A stretch of DNA of 64,000 bases, from NCBI RefSeq assembly GCF_914271435.1, contig NZ_CAJZAI010000002.1:699242-763241 (forward strand). The letters are read 5' to 3'. Position 1 is the first letter of the stretch; every line of letters starts with the position of its first letter. Position numbers and translations under genes: made by a program. This document shows positions 9,190-18,759 of this stretch, piece by piece. The DNA is from Cupriavidus laharis. Lineage in GTDB: Bacteria > Pseudomonadota > Gammaproteobacteria > Burkholderiales > Burkholderiaceae. Below the pieces are notes generated by a model. The model had not been told where the DNA came from and ran no database searches. It saw nothing but the letters and a program-made list of their open reading frames with translations.

Positions 9190-9972
9190 TCAGATGAAGC
9201 GCACCGAGGTGCCGCCCAGGCCACCGACGCTGCAGTAAAGGCTGTCGCCCGCCTTGACGGGCACCAGCGGCGATTGCGAGCCGGACAGGATCACGTCGCC
9301 CGCCTTGAGCGCAATGCCGAGCCGCCCCAGCGTGTTGGCCAGCCACGCCACCGCATTCACCGGCGACCCCTGCACCGACGCGCCGCACGACGTGCTGACG
9401 ATCTCGCCGTTCTTCTCCAGCACCATGCCGGCCAGCGCGAGGTCGAGATCGCGCGGGCTCCGGCGCGTGCCGCCCAGCGTGAAGACGCCGCACGAGGCGT
9501 TGTCGGCGACGGTGTCCTGGATCTTGATCTTCCAGTCGCGGATGCGCGAATCGACGATCTCGAAGCACGGCATCACGAAGTCCGTCGCGCGCAGCACATC
9601 GGCCGCCGTCACGCCAGGGCCGCACAGGTCGCGCGCCAGCACGAAGGCCACCTCGGCCTCGGCCTTGGGCGCGATCATCTTGCCGGTGTCCACCGGTTCG
9701 CCCTCGTTGAAGACCATGCCCGAGAGCAGGTGGCCGAAGTCAGGCTGGTTCACGCCCAGCATGTCCATCACAACCTGGCTGGTCACGCCGATCTTCTTGC
9801 CGATCACGGTTTCGCCGGCCTCAAGGCGGCGGCCGATCATGCGCAGCTGGATCTGGTAGGCGTCGTCGATGGTGATGCCGGGCTCCCGGTCGGTGAGCGG
9901 TTCCACGGGCGTGCGCGTCACGAGCGAGTCGTAGAGCGCGTCGCCGTATTGTTGGATCTTGAGAGCGTCCAT
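9190..9972 (-). CDS. dmpE: 2-oxopent-4-enoate hydratase
   Basis: 260 residues of the same fold as DmpH. PKAEAEVAFVL carries the metal-binding acidic pair and IGKKIGVTS lies near the N-terminus. It hydrates 2-hydroxypenta-2,4-dienoate to 4-hydroxy-2-oxovalerate, the substrate of DmpG. In the dmp operon between dmpD and dmpH, with 30- and 25-base gaps. The assignment against DmpH rests on overall resemblance and operon position; the two families are close, so a swap of names is the main risk. Confidence 0.9.
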   Translation of the reverse strand: MDALKIQQYGDALYDSLVTRTPVEPLTDREPGITIDDAYQIQLRMIGRRLEAGETVIGKKIGVTSQVVMDMLGVNQPDFGHLLSGMVFNEGEPVDTGKMIAPKAEAEVAFVLARDLCGPGVTAADVLRATDFVMPCFEIVDSRIRDWKIKIQDTVADNASCGVFTLGGTRRSPRDLDLALAGMVLEKNGEIVSTSCGASVQGSPVNAVAWLANTLGRLGIALKAGDVILSGSQSPLVPVKAGDSLYCSVGGLGGTSVRFI

Positions 9973-10002
9973 GAGCGGTTCGGTAATCCGTCGAAATTGA
10001 AA

Positions 10003-10860
10003 TCAGGCCGCGCCGGCGTCGGCTTCGGCCAGGAAGTTGTTCACCAGCAGGGCAAAGCGCGCGCCGTGCTCGATCTGCGTCCAGTGGCCGCAATGGCCGA
10101 ACACGTGGAGCTGGCTGTTGGGAATCCAGTCGGCCAGGGTCAGCGAATTGGACAGCGGGATGACGCGGTCCTCGCGGCCGTGCACGACCAGCGTTTCATG
10201 CGGCAGTGCGCGGATGTCGGCTTCGGCGCTCGTCATAGCGTCCACCCAGCGCTGGCGCGGGGCGGGAAACATGGCGGCATAGGATTCCTGCACCCCCGGC
10301 GCGATGCTGGCCTCGTAGCGCAGTTGCGCCAGTTCGTCCGTGACGCGGCTGCGGTCCCAGGCGAACAGGTCGAGCAGACCGCGCATGGCCGCCAGCGACG
10401 GCTCGTAGCCCCACACCGCGTCCAGTCCCGGCGTAATGCCGAACGGCACGCCCACCGCGCCCATCAGCACCAGCCGGCGCACGCGTTCCGGCGCGCGGAT
10501 GGCCAGGGCCAGCGCGAGGCCGCCGCCGAACGAATTGCCGACCAGATCGACCTGGGGCAGGTCCAGCGCATCGATCAGGTCCAGCGCCTGCCGGACCCAC
10601 ACGTCCATGCCGTAGACCTGGCCGGCAGGACGGTCGCTCTGGCCGAAGCCCAGCATGTCCGGCGCGATCACGCGGCGTTCGCGGGCCAGCGCGGGCATCA
10701 CCAGGCGCCAGTTCGCCAGCGCGCTCACGCCGGGGCCGGAGCCGTGCAGCAGCAGCACCGGCGCGCCACGGCCGACGTCGTGGACATGTGTTTGCACCGT
10801 GCCCGTACGCACGTAATGGGCTTCGGGGGTGTTGGGGGTATCGATCACGGCCGTGCTCAT
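10003..10860 (-). CDS. dmpD: 2-hydroxymuconic semialdehyde hydrolase
   Basis: 285 residues, alpha/beta-hydrolase fold of meta-cleavage product hydrolases: oxyanion region LLLHGSGPGVSA, nucleophile Ser in GNSFGGG, Asp in HGREDRVIP and His in FGHCGHWTQIEH. It hydrolyses the ring-fission product (chiefly the ketone products from 3-substituted catechols) to 2-hydroxypentadienoate and an acid. Its ATG overlaps the dmpC stop in an ATGA junction, which implies translational coupling. Confidence 0.94.
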   Translation of the reverse strand: MSTAVIDTPNTPEAHYVRTGTVQTHVHDVGRGAPVLLLHGSGPGVSALANWRLVMPALARERRVIAPDMLGFGQSDRPAGQVYGMDVWVRQALDLIDALDLPQVDLVGNSFGGGLALALAIRAPERVRRLVLMGAVGVPFGITPGLDAVWGYEPSLAAMRGLLDLFAWDRSRVTDELAQLRYEASIAPGVQESYAAMFPAPRQRWVDAMTSAEADIRALPHETLVVHGREDRVIPLSNSLTLADWIPNSQLHVFGHCGHWTQIEHGARFALLVNNFLAEADAGAA

Positions 10861-12311
10861 AGCTTCACCATCACGTTGCGCAGTTCCGTGTAGAACTCGA
10901 GCGAATGCACGCCGCCTTCGCGGCCGATGCCCGATGCCTTGGAGCCACCGAAGGCCGTGCGCAGGTCGCGCAGGAACCAGCTGTTGACCCAGCACAGCCC
11001 GACGTCGATGGCGCGCGCCATGCGGTGAGCCGTGCCGAGGTCCTGCGTCCACACCGTGGTGGCCAGGCCGTAGTCGGTGGCGTTGGCCAGCGCAATGGCT
11101 TCCTCCTCCGTATCGAAGGGCGCGATATGGCAGCACGGACCGAAGATCTCTTCACGGATCACGCGCGCGCTCTCGGGCAGGCCGGTCCAGATCGTCGGCT
11201 GCACCCAATGGCCATCGGCGAGTTCGGTCGGCATGGCGGGCGCGCCGCCGCCGGTCACCACCGTGGCGCCTTCGCTGCGCGCCAGTTCGTAGTAGGACAG
11301 GACCTTGGCCTTGTGCTCGGCGGAGATCAACGGCCCGAGGCCCACGCCGGGTTCGTCGGACGGGCCGATCCTGAGCGCCTCGGCCTTCTCCTTGAGCGCC
11401 TGCACGAACCTGTCGAAGATCGGCCGCTGCACGTACACGCGCTCGGTGCCCAGGCAGACCTGGCCGCAATTCTCGAACGCACTGCGCGTGATGCCGGCCA
11501 CGGCCTTGTCGAAATCGGCATCCGCGAAGACGATGCCCGCGTTCTTGCCGCCCAGTTCGAAGCTGACCGGGCGCACGCCCTTCGCCGCCGCGGCCATGAT
11601 GGCCTCGCCGGTACGTGTCTCGCCGGTGAAGGTGATGCCGCTGACGCCGGGGTGGCGCGTCAGGTACTCGCCCGCCGAGCCCGGCCCGAAGCCGTGCAGC
11701 ACGTTGTAGACGCCGTTCGGAATCCCCACGTGCGCCATCACCTCGCCCAGCAGCGTGGCGGTGGCCGGCGTTTCCTCGGACGGCTTGACGATGACGGTGT
11801 TGCCACAGGCCAGCGCCGGGCCGACCTTCCAGGTCATCAGCAGCAGCGGCAGGTTCCAGGGGCACACCACCGCCACCACGCCAAGCGGTGAGCGTAGCCC
11901 GTAGCTGATTGCCGTGCCGCCGTCCGGCGTGGCCATCTCGAAGCTCTCGGTCGGCACGTTCTTGACGATGTCGGCAAAGATCTTGAAGTTGGCGGCACCG
12001 CGCGGAATGTCGATGTGCGAAGCCAGGCTGCGCGGCTTGCCGGTGTCGGCCAGTTCGGCCTCCAGGAAGTCGTCGAAGCGGCGGACGATCTCGTCGGCCA
12101 CGGCGTGCAGCAGCTCGACGCGCCGGGCCACCGTCATGCGGCCCCACTCGCCATGCAGCGCGGCACGGGCGGCAGCCACCGCGGCGTCCACCTCGGCCTG
12201 CCCCGCTTCGTGCACCAGCCCGATCACCCGGTTGTCCACCGGGGCGCGGTTCTCGAACGTCTTGTTGGTGGCGACGAACTCGCCATTGATGAAATTGCGG
12301 AAGTGCTTCAC
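10857..12311 (-). CDS. dmpC: 2-hydroxymuconic semialdehyde dehydrogenase
   Basis: 484 residues, NAD-dependent aldehyde dehydrogenase: FELGGKNAG with the general-base Glu, and catalytic Cys in FENCGQVCLG. It oxidises 2-hydroxymuconic semialdehyde to 4-oxalocrotonate, opening the dehydrogenative branch completed by DmpI and DmpH. The start is taken as the GTG at 12311 (VKHFRNFINGEFV), which gives the usual family length; the open frame runs further upstream without a family match. The product acts in the cytoplasm. Confidence 0.94.
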   Translation of the reverse strand: MKHFRNFINGEFVATNKTFENRAPVDNRVIGLVHEAGQAEVDAAVAAARAALHGEWGRMTVARRVELLHAVADEIVRRFDDFLEAELADTGKPRSLASHIDIPRGAANFKIFADIVKNVPTESFEMATPDGGTAISYGLRSPLGVVAVVCPWNLPLLLMTWKVGPALACGNTVIVKPSEETPATATLLGEVMAHVGIPNGVYNVLHGFGPGSAGEYLTRHPGVSGITFTGETRTGEAIMAAAAKGVRPVSFELGGKNAGIVFADADFDKAVAGITRSAFENCGQVCLGTERVYVQRPIFDRFVQALKEKAEALRIGPSDEPGVGLGPLISAEHKAKVLSYYELARSEGATVVTGGGAPAMPTELADGHWVQPTIWTGLPESARVIREEIFGPCCHIAPFDTEEEAIALANATDYGLATTVWTQDLGTAHRMARAIDVGLCWVNSWFLRDLRTAFGGSKASGIGREGGVHSLEFYTELRNVMVKL

Positions 12312-12360
12312 GGTCAGATTCCCGAGACAGACAGTCCTTGTCCTGGTTGATAAGAAAATT

Positions 12361-12810
12361 TCACTGCAGGCCGATGGCATGCAGGCCCGCGCGGGCGCAT
12401 GCCTCGTCCTGCCCGGCCGAGCCGCCGGACACGCCGATGCCGCCAATCAGTTCGCCCGCCTCATGTACCGGCAGGCCGCCGCCGAAGATCACCAGCCGCG
12501 GGCGGCCGGCAAGACCCAGGCGCAGCGATTCATCGCCGGCCAGCAAGGCGCCCCACTGCGCGGTGGGGAAGCCGAAGCTGGCCGCCGTGTACGCTTTGTC
12601 GATGGCGATGTCGATCGAGTGCAGGAAGGCGCCCCCCATGCGCGCGAAGGCCACGAGCGTGCCGCTGCCGTCCACCACGGCCACGTTGATGCGCAGGCCC
12701 TGCTCTTCCGCAGCTGCCACCGCGGCCGCTACGGCGGCCTGTGCAGCAGCAAGCGTGATGTGGTGGCGGGTGTCGCTCAGGTTGATGGTGTCGGCAGTGC
12801 TTGTGGTCAT
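12361..12810 (-). CDS. GlcG/HbpS (DUF336) family protein
   Basis: About 149 residues with the GlcG/HbpS signature: N-terminal helix rich in Ala (ITLAAAQAAVAAAVAAA), VAVVDGSGTLVAFARM, and the C-terminal GGLPV...GIGVSGG segment with a conserved Asp-Glu. Members bind haem or small molecules in some species, but most are uncharacterised. Genes of this family recur inside phenol/catechol operons, here between dmpB and dmpC. A role in assisting the oxygenases or handling a pathway intermediate is only a guess. ATG at 12810 chosen; the ribosome site is weak. Confidence 0.8.
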   Translation of the reverse strand: MTTSTADTINLSDTRHHITLAAAQAAVAAAVAAAEEQGLRINVAVVDGSGTLVAFARMGGAFLHSIDIAIDKAYTAASFGFPTAQWGALLAGDESLRLGLAGRPRLVIFGGGLPVHEAGELIGGIGVSGGSAGQDEACARAGLHAIGLQ

Positions 12811-12897
12811 GGCAGTAAGGCGGTCATGGAGATAGCGATTCGGCAAGCCCGGAGGGCGCCTATTGAACGTTCCCAAGTTCCGACAGCGCAAAAGCAA

Positions 12898-13012
12898 CCA
12901 CCGTCATTCCCGCGCATACCCAAAGGGCACGTGGGCGGGAATCCAGCGTCGTCAAAGCCACTGGGTTCCCGCCTTCGCGGGAACGACAAGCAAGAAGCGG
13001 TGTCGTGAATTC
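12898..13012. repeat. Interspersed palindromic repeat, copy 1 (imperfect)
   Basis: Begins CCACCGTCATTCCCGCG and contains the CATACCCAAAGGGCACGTGG arm and a right half ending GGTGTCGTGAATTCCGGAAA. It is related to the copies at 24143, 26323 and 57279. Here the arms do not match each other (right arm is CCCGCCTTCGCGGG), so it is a diverged or recombined copy. It lies inside the dmp operon between dmpB and the GlcG-like gene, so it must be transcribed. Confidence 0.7.
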
Positions 13013-13033
13013 CGGAAACATCAATAGCGCCGA

Positions 13034-13978
13034 TCAGGTGTAGACATCCGTGAACGACGGCACCGCTTCACCAGTGTGGTAGAAGATGCCGGTCCACAGC
13101 TTGTCTTCGCTCCACGTGGTGACGGGGCGGTCGGGCTGCGCGAGGTAGCCCAGGCCGGCGAAGGTCTCGTTGCGGTTGCCGCTCGGGTCGAAGAAGTAGA
13201 TCGTCTCGCCGCGCGTGATGCCGTGGCGCGTGGGGGCCACATCGATCTTGGTCTGGTTCTTGGCCATGACGTCGGCGGCCTTGAGCACGTCGTGCCAGGA
13301 GTCCAGGAAGAAGGCGATATGGTGCAGGCCGCTGCGCGGGCCGCCGACAAAGGCGATGTCGTGCGGCGTGGTGCTGCGGGCCAGCCACGTTGCCGCCTGG
13401 ATGTCGCCGCCCGGGCCTACCACCACCTGCTCGGTCAGGAAGAAGCCGAGCACTTCCTGCATAAAACGCGTGTTGTCCGCCACCGTGTTGATGCCCGCCT
13501 CCGGATTGAGCTCGCACATCAGCAACGCATGGTCCAGCCAGTGCACGGCCGCGCCCTTGATGCCGTCGGGCCAGGGGTCCGGGTTGCGGCTGCCCACTTC
13601 CGTGCCGACCAGCTCCTTCATGGCGTAGAGGCGCATCTCGTGGCCGCTCGGCAGCTGGAACTGCAGCATGCGGCCGGTAGCCGGCAGCGTGCCTTCGGGG
13701 AGCATCGTGGTCTTGATGCCCCACGCCTCGATCTTGCCCTGCAGTTCGTCGAGATCGGCTTCGCGCTCGACCTTGTAGGCGAGGTGGTTGAGGCCGGCCT
13801 GGTCCGACGGGGTGAGGATGAGCGAATACTTGTCCCACTCGTCCCAGCACTTGAGGTAGACGTTGCCGGCCTTGTCCTGCATCGTCACCTTCAGGCCGAG
13901 CACGTTTTCGTAATGCCGCAGCGCGGCGGCCATGTCCATCACCTTCAGGCTCGCATGCCCGATTCGTAGAACACCCAT
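13034..13978 (-). CDS. dmpB: Catechol 2,3-dioxygenase
   Basis: 314 residues, two-domain extradiol dioxygenase (vicinal oxygen chelate fold). The iron ligands are visible: His in VHWLDHALL, His in [10 protein letters not shown] and Glu in [15 protein letters not shown]. It cleaves catechol and methylcatechols next to the hydroxyls, giving yellow 2-hydroxymuconic semialdehydes. The start [13 protein letters not shown] follows AGGAGACAAGC. It follows dmpQ, whose ferredoxin reactivates the enzyme by re-reducing oxidised iron. Confidence 0.96.
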   Translation of the reverse strand: MGVLRIGHASLKVMDMAAALRHYENVLGLKVTMQDKAGNVYLKCWDEWDKYSLILTPSDQAGLNHLAYKVEREADLDELQGKIEAWGIKTTMLPEGTLPATGRMLQFQLPSGHEMRLYAMKELVGTEVGSRNPDPWPDGIKGAAVHWLDHALLMCELNPEAGINTVADNTRFMQEVLGFFLTEQVVVGPGGDIQAATWLARSTTPHDIAFVGGPRSGLHHIAFFLDSWHDVLKAADVMAKNQTKIDVAPTRHGITRGETIYFFDPSGNRNETFAGLGYLAQPDRPVTTWSEDKLWTGIFYHTGEAVPSFTDVYT

Positions 13979-14000
13979 GCTTGTCTCCTGGTTGAAAATC

Positions 14001-14366
14001 TCACTGCGGCTTGTTGTCAGGCTGCGCCCCCGCAGATGCGGCGAACCCTTTGAAGAACGGCTTCTCGAACTTTCCCAGCACCGCCAGGCGTACGGCGGTA
14101 AGCGGCGCTTCGCGGCACGCCAGCGTGACGCCCTGCGCTTCTTCCTCGGCGCTGACGTGGGCGCGGCTGAGCGGGCCCAGGCGCGTGGTGCGGCCTTCCA
14201 GCACGCGCACCTTGCACACGCCGCAGCCGCCATTGACGCAGCCCACGGGAACCCCCTTGCGGCCCAGGCGCAACATGCCCGCCAGCAGGCTCTCGCTGGT
14301 GGCGCAGACGTAGTGCTCCCGGGTCTGCTCCACGCAGACATCCACCTTTGGTCGACAGTCCGGCAT
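14001..14366 (-). CDS. dmpQ: Chloroplast-type 2Fe-2S ferredoxin (DmpQ/XylT-like)
   Basis: 121 residues with the plant-type cluster spacing CxxxxCxxC (CVNGGCGVC) and a later Cys in TLACREA. In meta operons this small ferredoxin re-reduces the active-site iron of catechol 2,3-dioxygenase after inactivation by substituted catechols. Start ATG at 14366 with GGGGAGGG upstream. It lies 17 bases after dmpP and 22 bases before dmpB, matching the canonical order. Confidence 0.93.
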   Translation of the reverse strand: MPDCRPKVDVCVEQTREHYVCATSESLLAGMLRLGRKGVPVGCVNGGCGVCKVRVLEGRTTRLGPLSRAHVSAEEEAQGVTLACREAPLTAVRLAVLGKFEKPFFKGFAASAGAQPDNKPQ

Positions 14367-14383
14367 TGCGTGGCCCTCCCCGC

Positions 14384-15448
14384 TCAGACCCGCTTGAACA
14401 GCGGGCTGCGCTGCGTGTTGGCATCCGCCGCCGAGAGGAATTTCTCGGTGTAGATGTCGTCCTCGAACAGCCGGCCCTGCATGAGCGTGCCGATGACGGC
14501 TTCCACCATCGGCGGCGGCCCGCACAGGTAGGCCTTGTTTCCGGCGAACTGCCCCTCGAACAGCGCCCGGGCCGCTTCGTGCGCGAAGCCGCGCGCGCCG
14601 CCCCAGGCGCTGTCCTCGGGCTCGTTGGAGAGCACCGGCACGTAATGGAAGTTCGGGTGGCGCGCGGCGAGGTCGACGAACTCGTCATGGCCGTACAGCT
14701 CTTCCTGGCTGCGTTGGCCGTTGACCAGCGTGATGGGCAGCGTACAGCCTTGCCCGAGCAGGTCGAGGATCATCGAGCGCGGACTCGACAGGCCCGATCC
14801 GCCCGCCACGAACAGCATCGGCTTTGCTGCCGACTGCCGCACGAAGAAGCGGCCATACGGCCCGCTCACGCGCAGGGTGTCGCCGACGTGCAGTTGTTCG
14901 TGCAGCACGCCGGTTCCCGCGCCGCCTGGCACGCGGCGCACCTGCAGTTCGATCTCGCCGGTATCGGCGACCTCGCCGGGCGAGTTGGCGATCGAGAACG
15001 CGCGTTGCTGCCCCAGCCCCGGAATCTCCACCATGACGTACTGGCCGGCCTGGAAATCGATCGGCTGGTCCAGCTTCAGGCGCAGGCCCTTGATGGTGGG
15101 CGTGAGCGTGTCGATGCGCGTGACCGTGGCCGCGAAGTCGCGTACCGGGATGACGCGCGCGTCCGGCTCGTCTTCGATGTCGGCCTCGATGCAGACGTCG
15201 GACAGCGCGGTGGCGCAGCACGCCAGGGTCTTGCCCTCTTCCCGCTCGATCTCCATCAGCGCGAACGGATTGGCCGCACCGTGGTCGACCTCGCCGCTCG
15301 TGACCTGCACCTTGCACGTGCCGCACAGGCCGTGGCCGCAGGCATGCGGAATGTACACCCCCGAGCGCAGCGCGGCGTCGAGCAGGGTCTGGCCCTCGGC
15401 CACGTCCAGCGTGGCGCCGAGGGGCTCGATGGTGAGTTGATAACACAT
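14384..15448 (-). CDS. dmpP: Phenol hydroxylase reductase component P5
   Basis: 354 residues: N-terminal plant-type 2Fe-2S domain (CGHGLCGTC, Cys37/42/45), FAD domain with RAFSIANSP, and NAD(P) domain with GGSGLSSPRSM and a C-terminal CGPPPMVEA. It transfers electrons from NADH through FAD and the cluster to the diiron hydroxylase. Standard length, 3 bases after dmpO in the operon. Confidence 0.95.
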   Translation of the reverse strand: MCYQLTIEPLGATLDVAEGQTLLDAALRSGVYIPHACGHGLCGTCKVQVTSGEVDHGAANPFALMEIEREEGKTLACCATALSDVCIEADIEDEPDARVIPVRDFAATVTRIDTLTPTIKGLRLKLDQPIDFQAGQYVMVEIPGLGQQRAFSIANSPGEVADTGEIELQVRRVPGGAGTGVLHEQLHVGDTLRVSGPYGRFFVRQSAAKPMLFVAGGSGLSSPRSMILDLLGQGCTLPITLVNGQRSQEELYGHDEFVDLAARHPNFHYVPVLSNEPEDSAWGGARGFAHEAARALFEGQFAGNKAYLCGPPPMVEAVIGTLMQGRLFEDDIYTEKFLSAADANTQRSPLFKRV

Positions 15449-15451
15449 GGC

Positions 15452-15820
15452 TTAGCTGCAGGAACCTTTGATGCCGGTGAGGCCCGGCGTACGGAAACGG
15501 ATCACGTCCTTGTGGCCCAGGCCGTTGTCGGCCAGGGACCTGGCCGGGTCGGGTGTCCACGGCTGGCCGGACTTGAACCACTGCACCGCGCTCCAGTCGA
15601 TGCGCGCGAAGTCGGGATGCTCGCCGTAGATGCCGGGCAGCACCTGGCTGACGAGCGCACCGAACGGCATGTCCGGTGGCAGCGGCAGGCACACCGGCGC
15701 ACAGATCATCAGGTGGTCTTCCCAGCCGATGTAGAGCAGCGGCGCCGGGAAGTTCTCGCGCACGTCCTTCATCGGGAACTTGTAGGGAACCCCGGCGGCG
15801 GGGTTGACGACGACGCTCAT
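15452..15820 (-). CDS. dmpO: Phenol hydroxylase component P4
   Basis: 122 residues, small gamma-type subunit of the phenol hydroxylase oxygenase. It shows the family-typical start (VNPAAGVPYKFPMKDVRENFP) and a WSAVQWF block. It forms the hydroxylase with DmpL and DmpN. Its ATG overlaps the dmpN stop (ATGA), so translation is coupled. Confidence 0.93.
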   Translation of the reverse strand: MSVVVNPAAGVPYKFPMKDVRENFPAPLLYIGWEDHLMICAPVCLPLPPDMPFGALVSQVLPGIYGEHPDFARIDWSAVQWFKSGQPWTPDPARSLADNGLGHKDVIRFRTPGLTGIKGSCS

Positions 15821-17361
15821 GCTGATTCTCCTGTCCAGGCGGCAAAGTTCTTCTGGTCTTCCGAGCCTTCGAAATCGAAGTTGTCCCGGCCGATGTTCAT
15901 CTCGTAGTACTTGAGTACGGCCATCAGCGGGTCAAAGCCCTCGACGGTCGGGTCGGTGCCTTCGGGGAAGCAGTGGCCCTGGTAGACCTGGTGCACGGGC
16001 AGCCAGCTCTGCACGTACTTCTCGGGCTCGTCCTCGAAGATGTGCTGGCAGTGGTCGGAGCAGAAGTGGTACTTGTTGCCGAAGTAGTCGGTTTCGCGGT
16101 AGCAGATCTTGGTGGCGTCGCCGGGCTCGGTGAAGAACATCGGCACCTGGCAGGTCGTGCACAGCATCGGCAGGGTCTTGTTGTAGAAGCGGCGCCCTTC
16201 CTCGGCCCGCTCGCGCCAGAACTCGAAGCGCGGGCGATAGTGCTTGTCGAAGCTTTCCGGGTACTTCTGCGACAGCCACTGCATCTCGTCGTCAGTGGGA
16301 ATCCAGGTGTGGAACGGCGCGGCGGCACCGTAGTTGTAGAACGTGGCCCAGGCCTGGTGGCTGATGTGGTCCTTGCCTTCGCACGCATCCTTCCAGCCGC
16401 TCGGCTCGCGAATGCCGTAGCGCGCCAGGTCCTTGAACAGCGCGCCGCCGTTGCCCTCGGCGTACATCTCCCACGCTTCCTTCCAGCTCATCACGCGCTT
16501 GGGCAGCATGTAGTCCTGCATCATCGCGACGATGGTCAGCAGGCGGTAGCCGCGCCAGAACCACTTGTCGATCCAGCGCTGCACGATCGGCACGTTGTCC
16601 GGGTCCTGCTCGAGCATGAACTTGATGCACTCGATGCCCAGCGTCATGTGGCGCGACTCGTCGGACTGGGCCGAGAAGCCGAAGGTGACGGTGCTCATGT
16701 CGCCGTTGTGCGCAGCCCCGGACATGAAGGGCACGAACAGCAGGTTGGTCAGCACGTACTCGAACGAGAAGCTGACGGCAGTCAGGAACTCGAACGGGCC
16801 GGCGGTGCAGGCATCTTCGAAGAACGACTTCGGCACCGAGAGATACCAGACGCGGTCGAACCAGTGGTGTGCGCGATGCAGGCCGTTGAAGTACTTGTTG
16901 TAGTGCGAGATCGCGTGTGTTTCCGTCTGGTAGTGGCGCAGTTCGTCGATGGACTGCATCTGCGCCGCCACGCGTGCGCCCTCGCCCGTGAACTGCCGGC
17001 CAATGTGCGCAAAGCCGCGGTGCGCACAGTATTCGAGCGGCGTCACGCCCTGGAGGAAGAGCTTGAGCGCATTGACGTAGCGTGCGTCGCTGATGCCGAG
17101 CTGGCCGTTGTTCTGCGCAAAGGCCTCGATCACGGCGTACAGCTTCTTCTCCTTCTCGCCCTGGTACTTCCAGTAGGCGTCCATGGTCAGGCGGAACGGG
17201 TCCTGCCACTTGTCCCAGTCGTGGATCTTGATGCCCTCGTAGGTGTCGTAGGGAAAGACCTTGTCCATCGGCTGGTAGGTGGTCTCCCAGCCGAGACCGC
17301 GGGTCATGGCGGCGTAGCGTTCCTTCAGTCCAAGCTTCTTCTTGGCAACGCGGGTATCCAT
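15817..17361 (-). CDS. dmpN: Phenol hydroxylase large subunit P3 (diiron)
   Basis: 514 residues. Two ExxH motifs provide diiron ligands: Glu140/His143 (IDELRH) and Glu235/His238 (SDESRH), with Glu110 (PLEYCAHR) completing the first half. A C-terminal Cys-rich YHS-like region (CTTCQVPMF ... CSDHCQHIF) is also typical of this subunit. It is the catalytic alpha subunit hydroxylating phenol and methylphenols to catechols. RBS GAGGAGACAC. The order L-M-N-O-P is canonical. Confidence 0.96.
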   Translation of the reverse strand: MDTRVAKKKLGLKERYAAMTRGLGWETTYQPMDKVFPYDTYEGIKIHDWDKWQDPFRLTMDAYWKYQGEKEKKLYAVIEAFAQNNGQLGISDARYVNALKLFLQGVTPLEYCAHRGFAHIGRQFTGEGARVAAQMQSIDELRHYQTETHAISHYNKYFNGLHRAHHWFDRVWYLSVPKSFFEDACTAGPFEFLTAVSFSFEYVLTNLLFVPFMSGAAHNGDMSTVTFGFSAQSDESRHMTLGIECIKFMLEQDPDNVPIVQRWIDKWFWRGYRLLTIVAMMQDYMLPKRVMSWKEAWEMYAEGNGGALFKDLARYGIREPSGWKDACEGKDHISHQAWATFYNYGAAAPFHTWIPTDDEMQWLSQKYPESFDKHYRPRFEFWRERAEEGRRFYNKTLPMLCTTCQVPMFFTEPGDATKICYRETDYFGNKYHFCSDHCQHIFEDEPEKYVQSWLPVHQVYQGHCFPEGTDPTVEGFDPLMAVLKYYEMNIGRDNFDFEGSEDQKNFAAWTGESA

Positions 17362-17390
17362 GGTGTGTCTCCTCTCGTATTTGTGTGCGC

Positions 17391-17660
17391 TCAGTGCTCC
17401 CAGCTCAGGGTGAGCTGGTCGTCGTCTTCGTCGATGTGGCCGGACAGCGTGACGAGGTTGACGTGCAGTTGCTGCAGGTCGAAGGGCCGGCCGGTCTGCT
17501 CCTCGATGGTTTCACGGCGGATGGTGAGCCGGCCGGGCGCGTCGATCTTGACCAGGCCCGTGGGGTAGGTGACGACGGCCTCCGGGTTGTCGGTCACGAT
17601 TGCCTCGACCACGGGGCGCGATTCCTCGTTGGCCTGGAAGGCGATGAAGACTTGGGACAT
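17391..17660 (-). CDS. dmpM: Phenol hydroxylase activator component P2
   Basis: 89 residues, the cofactor-free regulatory/coupling protein of bacterial multicomponent monooxygenases (MmoB/DmpM family), with the VFIAFQANEESRPVVEAIV opening. It binds the hydroxylase and is needed for turnover. The Met at 17660 is preceded by GAGAGGAAACCCC; the frame is open further upstream without a family match. Confidence 0.94.
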   Translation of the reverse strand: MSQVFIAFQANEESRPVVEAIVTDNPEAVVTYPTGLVKIDAPGRLTIRRETIEEQTGRPFDLQQLHVNLVTLSGHIDEDDDQLTLSWEH

Positions 17661-17697
17661 GGGGTTTCCTCTCCAGAGAATCGGATGCAGGCCGCGC

Positions 17698-18705
17698 TCA
17701 GAGCGCCAGGCCGAGCTTCGCAGCGCGCGCATCGAGCGCCGCACGCACTTCACCGAGCGCCGCGGCGCCGTGTTCGCCCAGCGCCAGTTCGGCGACCGGC
17801 GTCAGCGCCGCCTGGGCGCGGTCAGCCCAGCGCTTGAACCACTGCGTAAGCAGCTCGCGGTTGCCGGCGGCTTCGGCTTCGGGCGCGGCCGCCATGGTCT
17901 TGACGACGGCGTCGATCCAGCGCGCGGTTTCGTCGTGCCACTCGGGCACGAAGCTGGTCAGCATGGCCACGGCCGTGCCGCCTTGCAGCGTGAGGTGGTC
18001 GTCCACGTAGTGGCCGTAGACGAGCGGGTACAGCAGGCCGTCCAGCGCGAAGTTCTGCGCCACGAACAGCTCGGCCGGGTCCTGCAGCACGAAGGTGTCT
18101 TCCACATAGTGGCGCAGGCCCTGCCAGCGCGGGTCGTCCAGCCACGCGCGCTTGCCGGCATCGAGCACGGCCGGCTCGTCCAGCGCAAGTGCCAGCCGCG
18201 TGATCAGCTGCGCAATGCCGAGCTGGTCCATCGCATGGAACATGGCCGGCGCGGTGAATGCCGTGCCATAGCCGTAGGCGCAGATGGACGCGTTGTTCAT
18301 GTTGGCGCCCCAGGCCACGTGGCGCAGCGGCAGCAGCACCTGCAGCGCCTGGTCACGCAGTGCGTCGCTCATGGACGCGGCCAGGCCGCGCGACTCCACG
18401 AACTGGAAGTTGGCTTCCACCGCCTCCTGCTGGCGGGCGCGGGTCATGGTCCAGGTGGCGTAGTAGAACTGGCGCGGGTCTTTCAGCACCTCCCAATCCG
18501 CCAGGCGGATGCGGCTGCGGCTGGCGTCGAACAGCTCGTGCGCCGGGTCCCACGTCGGCCGGTAGTGGAAATTGGCCGAGGGCTGCGCGCCGTAGGTCGC
18601 TTCCTGATAGCGCGTGGCGGCCTTGTTCTCGCCGATCAGGCGGGCAACGTGGGCGAAGGTCTGCCGCAACGGCGTGATCTCGCGGGCCTGTAGATCGATA
18701 TTCAT
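17698..18705 (-). CDS. dmpL: Phenol hydroxylase subunit P1 (beta)
   Basis: 335 residues, the beta subunit of the hydroxylase dimer. It is a diiron-oxygenase-like helical protein without the metal ligands. Family blocks include RPTWDPAHELFD, LRHVAWGANMNNAS and YVEDTFVLQDPAELFVAQN. It assembles with DmpN and DmpO into (alpha-beta-gamma)2. An AGGAGACGACCC site precedes the ATG. Confidence 0.95.
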   Translation of the reverse strand: MNIDLQAREITPLRQTFAHVARLIGENKAATRYQEATYGAQPSANFHYRPTWDPAHELFDASRSRIRLADWEVLKDPRQFYYATWTMTRARQQEAVEANFQFVESRGLAASMSDALRDQALQVLLPLRHVAWGANMNNASICAYGYGTAFTAPAMFHAMDQLGIAQLITRLALALDEPAVLDAGKRAWLDDPRWQGLRHYVEDTFVLQDPAELFVAQNFALDGLLYPLVYGHYVDDHLTLQGGTAVAMLTSFVPEWHDETARWIDAVVKTMAAAPEAEAAGNRELLTQWFKRWADRAQAALTPVAELALGEHGAAALGEVRAALDARAAKLGLAL

Positions 18706-18759
18706 GCGGGTCGTCTCCTGGTGTTATATGAAGTCGGGCGTGCGGCGGTCTGCGCCGCC

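Noticed and set aside
9061..10893. 610-codon plus-strand open frame
   Set aside because: Antisense to dmpE, dmpD and dmpH, whose motifs and spacing are unambiguous; the translation is Arg/His/Ala-rich without domains.
15973..17568. 531-codon plus-strand open frame
   Set aside because: Antisense to dmpN, which has perfect diiron motifs.
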